Part shown: positions 35,695-46,469 of the stretch, piece by piece
How the letters are laid out: every line of letters starts with the position of its first letter
How positions within the stretch are numbered: the first letter of the stretch is position 1
Assembly: GCA_038501195.1 (NCBI GenBank)
Contig: JBBPUQ010000002.1
Span: 3,720,001 to 3,784,000 of the forward strand
Origin: Nemania diffusa
Lineage: Eukaryota; Ascomycota; Sordariomycetes; Xylariales; Xylariaceae
Direction of reading: 5' to 3'
DNA: 64,000 bases
The notes under the pieces: generated by a model
Database searches by the model: none
The model's input: only the letters and a program-made list of their open reading frames with translations
What the model was told of the DNA's origin: nothing
Program-made: the position numbers and the translations under genes

Positions 35695-36460
35695 GCATAT
35701 TAATTTAATGTTTTACTTTTTAGTTTAATAAATAAACTAGCTATGTTTTAACAGTTTATTAATAATATTTTAGCTAAATATTTCAATATATTTTATACAG
35801 TATATATTAATAATATATTAATATATTTAAACAATAAAGTTAAATATAAACTTTATATAAAAAAAGTTTTAAATAAACTATAAACTGCAGAATTATAAAT
35901 AGACTTAAAAAAGTATAAGTTTTATATAACTAAAACTAAGTTTTTAAAATTTATTATTAGTATTAATAAAATCGAAATAAACTTAGCAAAAACTAAAGTA
36001 ATTTGTAAATAAAAGCTATCTGAAAAATGCAGCGTAGCTTAAATCTAAAAAATGCAGTTCTTTTTAAAGTTTTATAATTTTTATAAACAATTTATTAAAA
36101 AATTCGGTTATATTATAAAACTACTAACTTAATTAATAATTACTGCAGTTTGTTTTAATTAGTTTAAAATATATTAAAAAATATTTAACTAGTTAAAACA
36201 AGTTTTATTGTTAATACTAATACTTTGTTATTTTTTGTTCGATGTAAAAATATATATAAAAACAAATATATTAAACGAAATAGCTGCAAGTTACTTTTTA
36301 TAAAAAAATAGCTTAAAAAACAACTAGCATTTTATAGCATTTTATTCCGAAACATTTTACAAAACTAAACTTAACTACAAAATTTATAACAAAAAAATAC
36401 TAGTAATAATAAAAAAACTTATTTATTAAAAAGCAAAACTAATAAATTTGTAACAAATTA
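35695..36460 (+). pseudogene. Remnant gypsy reverse transcriptase and RNase H
   Basis: Read through stops, 35695-35840 follows the RT palm: a Y-x-F then F-S-L (for F-G-L) block, A-M-F-x-Q-F-I-N for A-T-F-Q-x-F-I-N, and V-Y-I-N-N-I-L-I-Y at 35800-35826, where active elements have V-Y-x-D-D-I-L-I-Y. Both catalytic Asp codons GAT have become AAT. Further on, F-Y-N-F-Y-K-Q-F-I-K matches the F-x-N-F-Y-R-R-F-I region and I-A-F-Y-S matches the RNase H A-F-x-S-R block. Inactive. Confidence 0.8.
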
Positions 36461-37189
36461 AACTTTTTATAATAATTACTAACTATGTAATATTAAAATA
36501 TTTTACTGTTAAATATATATTAAATTTTTAATAAACTAAATAAACTAAACTAATATTATATTATAACTTTGTAATTATTTACTAGCTAAAAACTTAAAAC
36601 ACTATTTCAAATATTATATTAAAACTAAAAAATAAATTAAAAAGCTAGAAACAAAAAAAAAACGAACAGTATACAATAGTACTTTTTTAGCTAGTTATAA
36701 CTTTAAAATAGCTAACTTTAAAAAACTTTATTTTAGAACGCTTTATTTTATAAGTAATTAAAATTTACGAACTAATTGTTAACGAGCTACTATTAATATT
36801 AAGTATATTTTTAATTAATGTTTTACTATAAATTAATTACAAAAGTTTTTTGCTAAAAAAATACAAAAAGTTAGTACTTAATATATTATAAATAGATTAT
36901 TAAATGCTTAAAAATTTAATAACATATAAAAAACGTTTAATTATAACTAATATAAACAACTTATAAACAAAAGTAATTCGAAAAATTTACAACTAGATTT
37001 TAATAGTTTATTTTAAAAAAAGCAAAACTAAAAAACTAATAACAAACAAATACTAGTAGCTAAAAATGCTCAAAAATATTAATATATATATAACTAACTG
37101 TTTTTATAAAGCTATTAAAGCACTTTAAAACAAAATATTAAACAAACTTTACTTACTTAAAGTTTTAAACTATTTTTAGCAACATATTA

Positions 37190-37500
37190 TTATTAACTTT
37201 AAAAGTTTTTTTAAAAACAAATTAAGTAATAATGTAATTTTTACTATAGTAAACTGTTTGTTTAAATTTTGTTAAACTATATTTTATAGTTTGTTAGCTA
37301 CAGCAAAAAATGTAGCCTAGATATATTATAAAAGTTTTTATTAGCTATTTAAATAGCTTAAATTTGTTATAAATAATCGAAACTTTTAGTTTGTTAAAAA
37401 CTTTATAAACAAACTGTTACAAATTTACAAAGTAAAACTAGATTTTTTGTTTATAAAATACTATAAAACAATAAAACAAATAAAAAATATGTATTAATAA
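37190..37500 (+). pseudogene. Remnant gypsy integrase core
   Basis: In one frame, interrupted by stops, the order N-V-I-F-T-I-V-N-C-L-F-K is kept where integrases have A-I-L-V-V-V-D-R-L-T-K. After it come N-R-N-F-x-F-V-K-N-F for D-R-G-P-Q-F-V-S-x-F, and a K-L-D-F stretch before the region of H-P-Q-T-D-G. The catalytic acids are lost by G-to-A change. Confidence 0.55.
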
Positions 37501-38469
37501 ATTAATTAGTAGTTATATTTTTACGTTAATTATTTCTAAAACAATTAGTTAAAAGTACTGCTAGTTTTAAATAATGCTTAAGCTATATTACTATATAATT
37601 TATTAAAAGGTTTTTTTTTTTAAAAAATTATTATAAAACAATTTATATATATAACTTTCGACTAAAAAAATAAAACAAAAACAACTGTTAAGTTTTTTAT
37701 TCAGAAAAAACTTATTTAGTAAAAAATATAAATATTCGAAAAATAAATTTACAAATATTTGTTTGTAACTAAAAATTAAATATAAAAAGTATAAAACAAA
37801 ATAATTAAACAAATTAATAAATATAAATAAAAGTTAAATTTTAATATAAATAACTTTGTTTATATTTTAAAAAAAAAAAGTAAATAAACTAACTGTTTAA
37901 ACAACAAACTCGACTATTTTTTTATATAAGTATTATATAAAATTTTAAAACGTAAAAATTATATTTATTTGCTAAAACTGCTAAACTAGTAGAAAAAAGT
38001 ATATTAGTTTTATATAAATCAATTATAAAAATATATAAACAATTTATTACTTGAACAAAAGTATAAACATTTAAGTAAAAAAATTGTAAACTTAAGTATT
38101 AATAACAAAAAATAAGAAGTTAAAAAGATCTTGTTTTTATAAATTTAATACAAAAAACTGTTTTATAAAATAAACTAAAAAAGCTAAAACTTAAACAATA
38201 TATAGTACTTTATTACTAACTTTTATAACTTTTTTATTTTGCTGTAACAATATTATAATAACTATTTTAATAAAGCAAAACTATTTAAACAGTTAAAATA
38301 CTAGCTAAAAACTTTTAAAAAAGAACAAACTGAACCGAACTACAAAAACAACAATTATACTAAGTTTGATTAAATATAACTTTATAGAATTAAATTTCGA
38401 AAAGTTTGAACTATTTACTAGTTTTATAGTTACTACAAGTTTAAAGCAAACTTTGAACAAACAAAGAAG

Positions 38470-38771
38470 TAATTATAGCTAAACTGCATTTATTATATAA
38501 AAAAACAGTATATAAAAAATATACTAAAATATTTATTATATTTTGTAATAAATATTTACTTTATTATACTAAAAGCAAACAATAAAAATATAACAAATAA
38601 TACTAAAACAATAAAAGAAGTATTTACTACAAAAAAAAAAGCTTATATATAATCGAGCTTGTTATTACAAACTTAATTTTTTTTTTTTTTTTTTTTTTAG
38701 CTTAATATTTTCTTCCAAATATACAGTATTTTTATATATGCTATATTAGCTGTTTTTCCTCAGCTCTTACA
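38470..38771 (+). repeat. 3' LTR of the gypsy element
   Basis: This is the 302-bp partner of 31523-31825. The last 40 bases are less mutated than in the 5' copy (GTTTTTCCTCAGC against an all-T run), while the first 150 are more mutated. The two LTRs were therefore hit independently. Confidence 0.85.
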
Positions 38772-41700
38772 GTAATATAACTAAAAATATATTAATTTTT
38801 TTAACTAGTATTTTTTTTAATATTTTTTTTTTTTTTTTTTTTTTTTTATTTTTAATGCTATATATATTGTAATTTAAACTATAAAAACATTATTTTTAAA
38901 CTTAGTTTTTTTTTAGTTTAATAACTATTTATTTTTATATAAGTTTTTTTATAAAATCAACTTTAGTTAATAAAAAACTTTTTTTATTTTAAATTTTTTT
39001 ATTATTTTTATAATTATATTTTTGTTTTTTATATTAACAATATTACTTTTTTTATAATTTATATTAAATAATTAATATATTTAAATTTAATATGTTTTTA
39101 GTTATTTATTTATATTTATTTTATTAGTTTTTATTAAATTATTAATTTAATTAATTTGTTTTAATTAATATTATTTATTACTATTTTTTATTATTTACTT
39201 TTTTTTACTATTTCTATTATTTTTATTTTTTTATTTTTGTTTTTATTATTATAAGTGTTATAATTATTATTAAAAAAACAAAATATTTAAAATTAATATA
39301 TTTTATATTTTATAATAATATATTTTTTAAAATATTTTTATTTTTAGTTTTAATTTTTTAATAGATTTATTTTTATTTTATTTTTTTTATTATATTTAAC
39401 TAAATAATACACTAATAATAATGTTATTATATAACTTTTAATAGTACTTTTTTAAAATATAACATATTATTATTTTTAAATAAATATTATTTTTTTATAT
39501 ATATATATTAAAATTAAAAATTTAATTAGTAATAAAATAATTTATAAGTTAAAATATAATATAATAATTTTTTTAAAACTTAAAACTTTTAAATATTTTT
39601 TATAAAGCAGTTTATTTATAAATAAGTTGCTGCTTTAATTTTTAATATATTAAACAATTTAATTTAATAAACTTTTTTTTAAATCGAAATTTTTAATAAA
39701 AAATATATATTTTATGTTTAGCTTTTTTTTTATATAAGTTTAAGTATTTTTAACTATAGTATATATTTTATATTGATTATTTTTAACAACTTTAATATTT
39801 TTGTTAAAAAAAAAAAAATATAGCTTTGTTACTATTGTAAAAATAAATAATATATTAAAATATTAAACATAAAAGTTACAAATTTGATTAAATATTATTT
39901 TTATATAAAGTATAATATTAATATTAACTTTTAATTTCAATTATTATTTGTTATTATTACTGTTTTTTAATAATTTTAAACTATAGCTAATTTATATACT
40001 ATAAAATTAATTATTTAATAAAAATAACTGCTAATTTGTTTATATATTTTATTTAATATATTGTTTAATTTATTTTAATGTTTTAAATTTAACTTTATTA
40101 TTAAGTTTTTAAATTTTTAATTAATTTTATTTTTAATAATAAACCAATATATTTTTATTTATTAAATTAAAAACTTTTTTAAGTTAGTTTTTAAAATTAT
40201 TATAACTAAAATAGCTACTACTAAGTTTAAAATTTACATTTTTTTTAATTTATAAAAGTTACTTTTTAAAAAAAAAATTATTAGTATTATTATTTACTAT
40301 ATTAATTAAAACTAAAAGTTTTATATAAAACTTTTAAGCTTTTAATATATTACTAGTATATATATTAGCGAAAACATTAAATTTTATATTTATAAAATAA
40401 TCGAACGATTTAATTTATAATTTAAATTAAAGTTTTTTATTTTAAATAATATTAATATAAATAATAAAGTTTTAGTAGTTTTTTTATAAAAACTTTTATT
40501 TAAATTTAACAATTTTAACTGTTTATTTAATAAAAAAATTAAAACTTTTATTTAATAATATAAAGTTTGCTATTAAAGCTATATTGTTAATATTATTATT
40601 TATACTATTATATTTAATAAAATTAATAATAAATTTTTTAGATTTATTGCTTTAATATTAGTTAAAAAAAATTATTTAATTAATATATAAATTAAAGCTA
40701 TTTTTTAATGCTGTAATATTTTTTATAAAAAAGTTAAAAGTAGTAGTATTAATAAAATAGTTTATAAAAAAAATATTAACAAATTTATAAATAATAAAAA
40801 TAACTTTATTTTTATAAACTTTAATATATTTAATTTATTTAATGTTTATATTAATAATATAAATATTTTTTATTAAAACTTTATAGTTAAAATTAGTAAT
40901 AATATTTGTTAGAACTTTTTTTCGACTATAATTTATAATTTTGTTATTTTTAAAAACTTTTTTTTTAAGCTATATATAATATTATATAACAATTTTAATT
41001 TTAACAAATACATTTTTATAAAATATATATTTAAAACAAAAAACTAAAAAGTTTATTATAAAATTAATATTATTTTAAACTTTTTTATTTAAATAATACT
41101 TTAGTACAAAAATAATAGAATTAGTTTGTTTAATATTATAGCTTTTTTTAAAAAGCTTAAAAATTATTTATATATTTATTTAGTTTGTTTTTATTTTATT
41201 AAAAAAAAAAAAAAAAAAAAAAGCTTAAAGCTTTATTTTTACAATTTTAGCTATTATTATTTATATAACTTTTTATATTTAATTACTGCTTATTTTATTA
41301 GTAATTTATTTTTATTTAATAAAGTTTTAAAGCTATAATAGCTTTTTATATTTATAAAAAATAACGCTGTTTTATTAATTATTAAATTAATTTATATATT
41401 TTAAATGCTATTAATATAACTAAAATTTGCATTAGTTTTAAATAAATATATAAAAAGCTATAAAAATATAAACAGTTGTTTAAAAAAATGCTTGCTTATT
41501 AAGTAGCTATTATTTTTTATTTAAATATATAACTAAAAAACTTTTAAAAAAAAAATTTTATAAAAACTAAAAAAGTTTATTAACAAGTTAAAATATATTA
41601 AAAAAACTAATATATTAATAATATTATATTTGAAATTATTATTGTTATTTTATTTACTTTTAAATTTACTTTTAAAAAACTTATAAATAAAGCTTATAAT

Positions 41701-41839
41701 AGTTTCAATTTAAACAATAACTTAAACTTTTATAAAAATAAATTGAACTATTATTTAACTTTTAATAAAACTAGTTATTTAAAAATAAATTATAACTTTT
41801 TATAATAATAATAAATTTATTAAAATCAATTTTTTATAT
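38772..41839. repeat. Body of the hAT element, unreadable
   Basis: AT-only sequence between the gypsy insertion and the transposase C-terminal remnant. It should hold most of the transposase gene, but no motif can be recognised. An uninterrupted A run of about 22 lies at about 41200-41222. No second LTR pair or nested inverted repeat was found. Confidence 0.5.
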
Positions 41840-42000
41840 TTAGTTAATTTATTACTAATATATTTTTTATATTAATAATATTAATTAAATATAAAAAAAT
41901 ATTTAGTTAATATAAATTTATAATAATTTTATAATAGCTATTTATTAAAACAGATACTTTAAAAACTATTTAGTGCTTATAGTATTAATTATATAAAAAT
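41840..42000 (+). pseudogene. Remnant of hAT transposase C-terminal dimerisation region
   Basis: One frame, with stops, keeps the pattern L-x-x-L-x-L-I then N-x-K-K-I-F-S, where fungal hAT transposases have L-A-L-D, later E-P-E-R-x-F-S-G. About 20 codons on, it has T-D-T-L-K-T-I-x-C-L, matching the E-C-L-K-x-W end. It lies about 220 bp from the right terminus, the expected place. The call is supported by the 8-bp TSD and the inverted termini. Confidence 0.5.
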
Positions 42001-42223
42001 TTAAACAGTTTGTAAATAAAAATCAAAGCAAACAAAAGTTCTAGCTTTAATTAAAAACATACTTAAAAATACACCTAATTTATTTAATTTATTTAATTAA
42101 ATAACTGTTTAATTAAAACAACAAATTCAATTAAACAAGTTAAATAAATACTTTTTGCAATTAATTAAAACAAAACAAGTTAAAAGCTGTTTATTTGATT
42201 TGTTTTACTTGAGATGAGCGCTG

Positions 42224-44404
42224 TTAATATATATACGTTTCAAAACTGATTCAAAGTTTATAATTGTTCTAGCGCTTCTGAGACTAAAACCTCGGATAAA
42301 TCGAAGTGGCAGGTCCCTCTTATAGGAAGGTTTCTCAGGGTGAAGCACCGAGTTGTGGTGTCAAAAATAACTAGCCTTGGGGCTTGGAGATACCTGAGTT
42401 TTGGAAAGGATGAGAAGATGAAACGTAGTAATTTCTTGTACTACTGGGATTGGAACTTATTGTTGTCTCGTGATATTTAAATCATCATTGAGTGGCCGCC
42501 TTTAGGTAGTTCTCTAATTTTCACTCTCTAGGTAGCACATAAGGCCACTCTTCCAATTACAAATGGAAAGAGAACTGTAGCATCGGCCGTCCTTCAGAGT
42601 CGTATCTCGCCTCATTTCGTACACTAGCGGTATTAGTGGGTGACGAATAGCAGCCCGACAATCGACGCCCACATTTATCTAAAGAAACAGGTCACAACTG
42701 TTGAAGTAGCATTCGTGCAATCGATAGATATATACTTTCACATGTTTGCACTATCACAAAGCTAGATCTATAAGCTAGGCACAGGCACCCAAGACTAGAA
42801 TTTCCTCGTGGCATTGTTATCTAGATATAAGCTGTCAACATCAAGTACCTACGGCTTATGTGTAGTCACACACGCAGACAAGTTTATTACTAGCTCATCA
42901 GTAGCCATATCAATAGAGCTTCAGATTAGAATGAAATACTGAAATGAAACAAAATGAGTCAAAATGAGTTGGATTAAACCATGAGCAATGTAGCACGGCT
43001 CTCGCCTGCCCTCGTGTGCTGTACCACCGACCTTTATAATAGCGTAGGTGTATGTACAGTGGTGTAGGCATGCCACCTTCCAAAATCGACGCCTGTCTCC
43101 ACTGTGGTTGGCTACAAATGGGCAGCGTTTGAGAAACGACACAGCTAGGGCACCAACTTGAAACCGATAAGCTATTATTTATAGCGGATCAAGACACACG
43201 GTGGCGCTTTTCAACCCCCTTTTCTCATCTTATCAACTCCACCTAGACTTACAGCAGCCTTTTTAAGCATCTATAACTTACGCGTACCTGGGAAGGGAGG
43301 GATGGGATCATGGCATCTCCGGACACCATTCTCTCACTCGACACTACCTAGATAGATATCCTTATCCTGGCACTACGTTACCTACGCTGTCGTGCGGGCT
43401 GTCGTGAATAATAGCGAGCTATCTAGGTCCTAGGAGGTAGGTAGCGAACAAGTAGGTACTGCGTAATTGACAATACCTAGGTAACTGCTTATCTACTTGT
43501 CTACCTATCTACCTATCTATGCGTATTGCCTCGAACTGGCCTTCATCGATCATCATGACCTTGCTAAGACCTCGTGATGATGCGCGACATCCGACACCCG
43601 ACACCCAGCACACCCCTCCCGAGTCTTAACCCCCCAAATCCCAGATCCCAAATCCCCCGCAGACATTCCCGCGATCCTAAAAGGATGCATCAGGCACCAT
43701 AGCCGTGAGTAGGATTAGAGTTTAGCTCCATTTCCCGATATAGCACCGACCTCCCGCCATTTCGAGACCATCTCCATCCCCTGCCTGTCTGCATTTAGCT
43801 CCGATGCAGAATACCTTTGACTAAGTACCTATCTAACTTGGAGTCCTAGACAGATAGACTCGAACAGCGTGCCTATGTATGCGTAACTACGTACAGGCTG
43901 CCGGCCATCCTTGGCCCAGTGCTCAGTGCTGTGCTCGGCACTCAGTGCTCAGTGCTTGGAGCGTTCAGTGGCTCGATGCTCACGTTGGTTGATGATGATG
44001 CTGATGATGATTATTCCTGCCACGCTCTGGTGTCAGATGTCTCGCCCGGCCCCGCTCCCGCCACGCTACCAGCACCGATGCATTCCACTCCCTGAACCCT
44101 CTCTCAGCCAGGCATGTTGACTTGCCCTTTGCGGCGATATGTAACGTATCTTGGCTCCCACGAGGCACACACTGCCCTCCCGTGATTGAGCAGTATGGCT
44201 CGGCTCAGGGCATCATGGAATCATGGAATCTCCATCGCCAGAGCACTACAAATACGTTGCGATGCCGCAATGGAGTTTCTCTTGCTTTCTTGGCTCACCA
44301 CGCTTCTACCTGGGCATCCGGAAAAGCAGTCGTCTATCCTTTCGAAACATTGCCTCCTCTCTTTTGGCATATACATTCCTTAGGCTTATATCGCATCACT
44401 CATT
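42224..44404. other. Intergenic, no gene seen
   Basis: Normal base composition returns at the transposon edge. Short open frames (42921-43142 minus, 43911-44120 plus) show no family. Low-complexity tracts of TACC/TAGG type lie near 43420-43520 and TGATGA repeats near 43990. The last several hundred bases should contain the chitinase promoter. Confidence 0.5.
43419..43520. repeat. TACC/TAGG low-complexity tract
   Basis: Loose tandem units of CTAC, CTAT and GTAGG on both strands, including CCTAGG and CTACCTATCT repeats. The same type recurs at 54427-54484, around 9140 and near 55910. Confidence 0.6.
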
Positions 44405-45832
44405 ATGCATTTCACTAAAGCATCAATTGGCCTGGGCCTCATGGCCGGCGCTGCCACGGCCTTACCTGCTTCTGTCAAGAAGACTCGTGACAGCAGCGGC
44501 CCCCAGAACGTTGTCTACTGGGGTCAGAATGGCGGCGGCACCATCGAGAACAACGACCTCTCCGCCTACTGCACATCTGATGCTGGTATCGACATTCTCG
44601 TGCTGGCTTTCCTCTACTCATGGGGCGGCGGCGGCAACACCATTCCTTCGGGCACCATCGGCCAATCTTGTTTTATCAGTACCGCAGGACAAGGCCAAAA
44701 CTGCGACGCGCTCGCATCTGCTATTAAGACATGCCAGAGCAACAACGTCAAGATCATTCTTTCTCTTGGCGGTGCCTCTGGATCGTACTCACTGTCATCA
44801 TCCGCCGAAGCTCAGACAATCGGTCAATATCTGTGGGATTCGTACGGTAACTCGGGGAGCACGTCGGTACAACGGCCATTCGGCGACGTTTTCGTGAACG
44901 GATTCGATTTCGATTTAGAGTTGAACAACGGTAACCAGTACTACCCGGACATGATCTCTACTCTGCGGGATAATTTTAAGTCGGATTCGAGTAACACATA
45001 CTACATCACGGGAGCTCCACAATGTCCTATACCAGAACCTAACATGGGAGTTGTCATCGACAATGCTCAGTTTGACTACATCTGGCCGCAGTTTTACAAC
45101 AACAACAACTACACGTAAGAGCCTTTACTTATATCTCAATCCCGAGCAACCGACCCTCCTATAGTCGATACCAGTAGTGATTTATTGCTTACCCCTATAT
45201 CTTATAGATATCCGTGCGCGCTTCCCATCAACGGGAATGCACCATTTAATTACGACCAGTGGTTGAGCTACACGGCCACCACGCCTTCGTCGAATGCCAA
45301 GATTTTCGTCGGCGTCCCGGCGGCTCCCCTCGGAGCCAATGGTGGTCCCAGCGGAGAGACCTACTACGCCACCCCCGATCAACTCGCCGGCATCATCTCG
45401 GATATCAAGAGCGAGTCTCGCTTTGGCGGTATCATGATGTGGAGCGCTGGCTTCTCAGACTCTAACGTCAACGGTGGCTGCAACTATGCCCAGCAAGCTC
45501 GCGCCATTTTGGACAACGGATCGCCCTGTGGTGGCAGCGGCAGCGGCGGTGGTAGCCCACCCACGTCCACCACCACGACGAAACCAGCTGGCACCACAAC
45601 GCCCACTCAAACCTCGACGACCACCGCCCCGGCTTCAACCGCGACGGGTAGCGTACCCCAATGGGGCCAGGTAAGAACACCGGATTTTTATTAGACTAAT
45701 CTCTTAGAGTAATATATGTAGACTAACCTAATGACACTATAGTGCGGCGGCATCGGCTACACGGGACCGACTCAATGCCAATCTCCCTATAAGTGCGTAG
45801 CCACCGGCGACTACTGGTCTCAATGCGAGTAA
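44405..45832 (+). CDS. Secreted GH18 class III chitinase with C-terminal CBM1
   Basis: Predicted 420-aa extracellular endochitinase that hydrolyses beta-1,4-GlcNAc links. Exons are 44405-45114, 45208-45670 and 45743-45832; introns are 93 and 72 nt, with in-phase joins that restore the N-Y-T-Y-P-C-A-L-P and W-G-Q-C-G-G sequences. A signal peptide of about 19 residues (hydrophobic G-L-G-L-M-A-G-A-A) is followed by a short basic stretch. The GH18 barrel shows the S-L-G-G strand at 120-123 and the catalytic motif F-D-F-D-L-E with acid/base Glu172. The residue before that motif is Asn-Gly rather than the usual Asp-Gly, but the three essential acidic residues are kept. A Ser/Thr/Pro linker of about 45 residues joins it to a 35-residue fungal CBM1 with its Cys pattern and aromatic residues. 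Roles in wall remodelling, mycoparasitism or nutrition are possible. Confidence 0.93.
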
Positions 45833-46469
45833 ATATCTTCAACCGTCACCACCGACGGCAAACGATCAGGGGTTGCGGTTGTGGGCTGGGCGCAAGGATC
45901 GGATCGAGTACAAAAACAATCCAACGCCTGTCATGGCCTTGGATGCACACACTCATTTTGTTTAGAATTGTATGATATTTCACGAGGACGTCGAACCGGA
46001 CTATGATTTTTGTATATACTACGGGATGTCTTCGATCCCACATATAAACTTTAACCGCGGGCTTTTTGTCGCTTAACATTCTTCTTCACTGGTCTTAAAA
46101 ATGTGAGAATGTGGCTATTCAATCAATTACTCACTGAGACAAATTACCATCCTCCTAGCGTAGTTGGGGCAGCCGGGGTTGGGTACTAGCTTTCCTGTGG
46201 CGCACCAGGTTTCAGTTAATATAACATAGATCATGTCTTAGGCCAGCCGGCTTGGGGAATCGGGTCTCTGTTGACCGACTTAGACATATTCAATCATTTG
46301 ATAGCACCCTTGTATTGACATGATGAAGAATCGCATCTAGAAACAGGGCTGCAGTCTATTATCCGCAAAACCCTCTATATAAGGTAGATGTCTGCGTCAT
46401 GGCTGTTTCGAAGTTGTCACTAAAATATCATGACGGCGTCATGATCTTAGTTAGAACATTGGGACTGTC
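45833..46469. other. Convergent intergenic region, no gene seen
   Basis: Chitinase and HET genes end towards each other across these 637 bp. No repeat, tRNA or domain is seen. Confidence 0.5.

Larger units (their letters stand above)
31523..38771 (+). mobile_element. RIP-mutated Ty3/gypsy LTR retrotransposon nested in the hAT element
   Basis: Direct repeats 31523-31825 and 38470-38771 bound a 7.25-kb element. Both repeats share a core with an AATCGAGCTTG string and a long T run. Flanks GTAG (31519-31522) and GTAA (38772-38775) suggest a short target duplication with one transition. An AAAGAAG purine tract precedes the 3' LTR. The plus strand keeps gypsy Pol order: reverse transcriptase near 35695-35840, RNase H to about 36460, integrase core near 37190-37500. 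All frames carry many stops, so it is inactive. The element lies 511 bp inside the left end of the hAT transposon, so it jumped in later. Confidence 0.85.
31012..42223 (+). mobile_element. RIP-mutated hAT DNA transposon split by a nested gypsy element
   Basis: The AT block has inverted ends: the left end reads TAGCGCTCAT and the right end, reverse-complemented, CAGCGCTCAT. The match runs 23 bp with only three C/T differences, all explicable by RIP. Immediately outside lie TTAACATA (31004-31011) and TTAATATA (42224-42231), an 8-bp duplication with one C-to-T change. Eight-bp duplications and termini fitting YARNG (here CAGCG) are hallmarks of the hAT superfamily. On the plus strand 41840-42000 keeps the spacing of the hAT C-terminal dimerisation region (E-R-I-F-S and E-C-L-K-x-W positions). 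Removing the gypsy insertion leaves about 3.96 kb, a normal autonomous hAT size. The transposase is destroyed by stops. Confidence 0.75.

Noticed and set aside
34173..41338. Open frames of 60-80 codons inside the AT block as genes
   Set aside because: They are made almost only of Phe, Leu, Ile, Lys, Asn and Tyr, as chance frames in AT-only DNA are, and they overlap the retrotransposon and hAT remnants.
31012..42223. Helitron or Starship giant element
   Set aside because: The inverted ends, 8-bp duplication and size after removing the gypsy insertion fit hAT; no Rep/helicase or tyrosine recombinase trace is seen.
43419..43520. Telomeric or subtelomeric repeat
   Set aside because: The units are TACC/TAGG of irregular spacing, not TTAGGG arrays, and they lie inside a gene-containing region.
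44223..44897. 224-codon open frame overlapping the chitinase start
   Set aside because: It is an overlapping-frame shadow of the GH18 exon, which has clear domain support.
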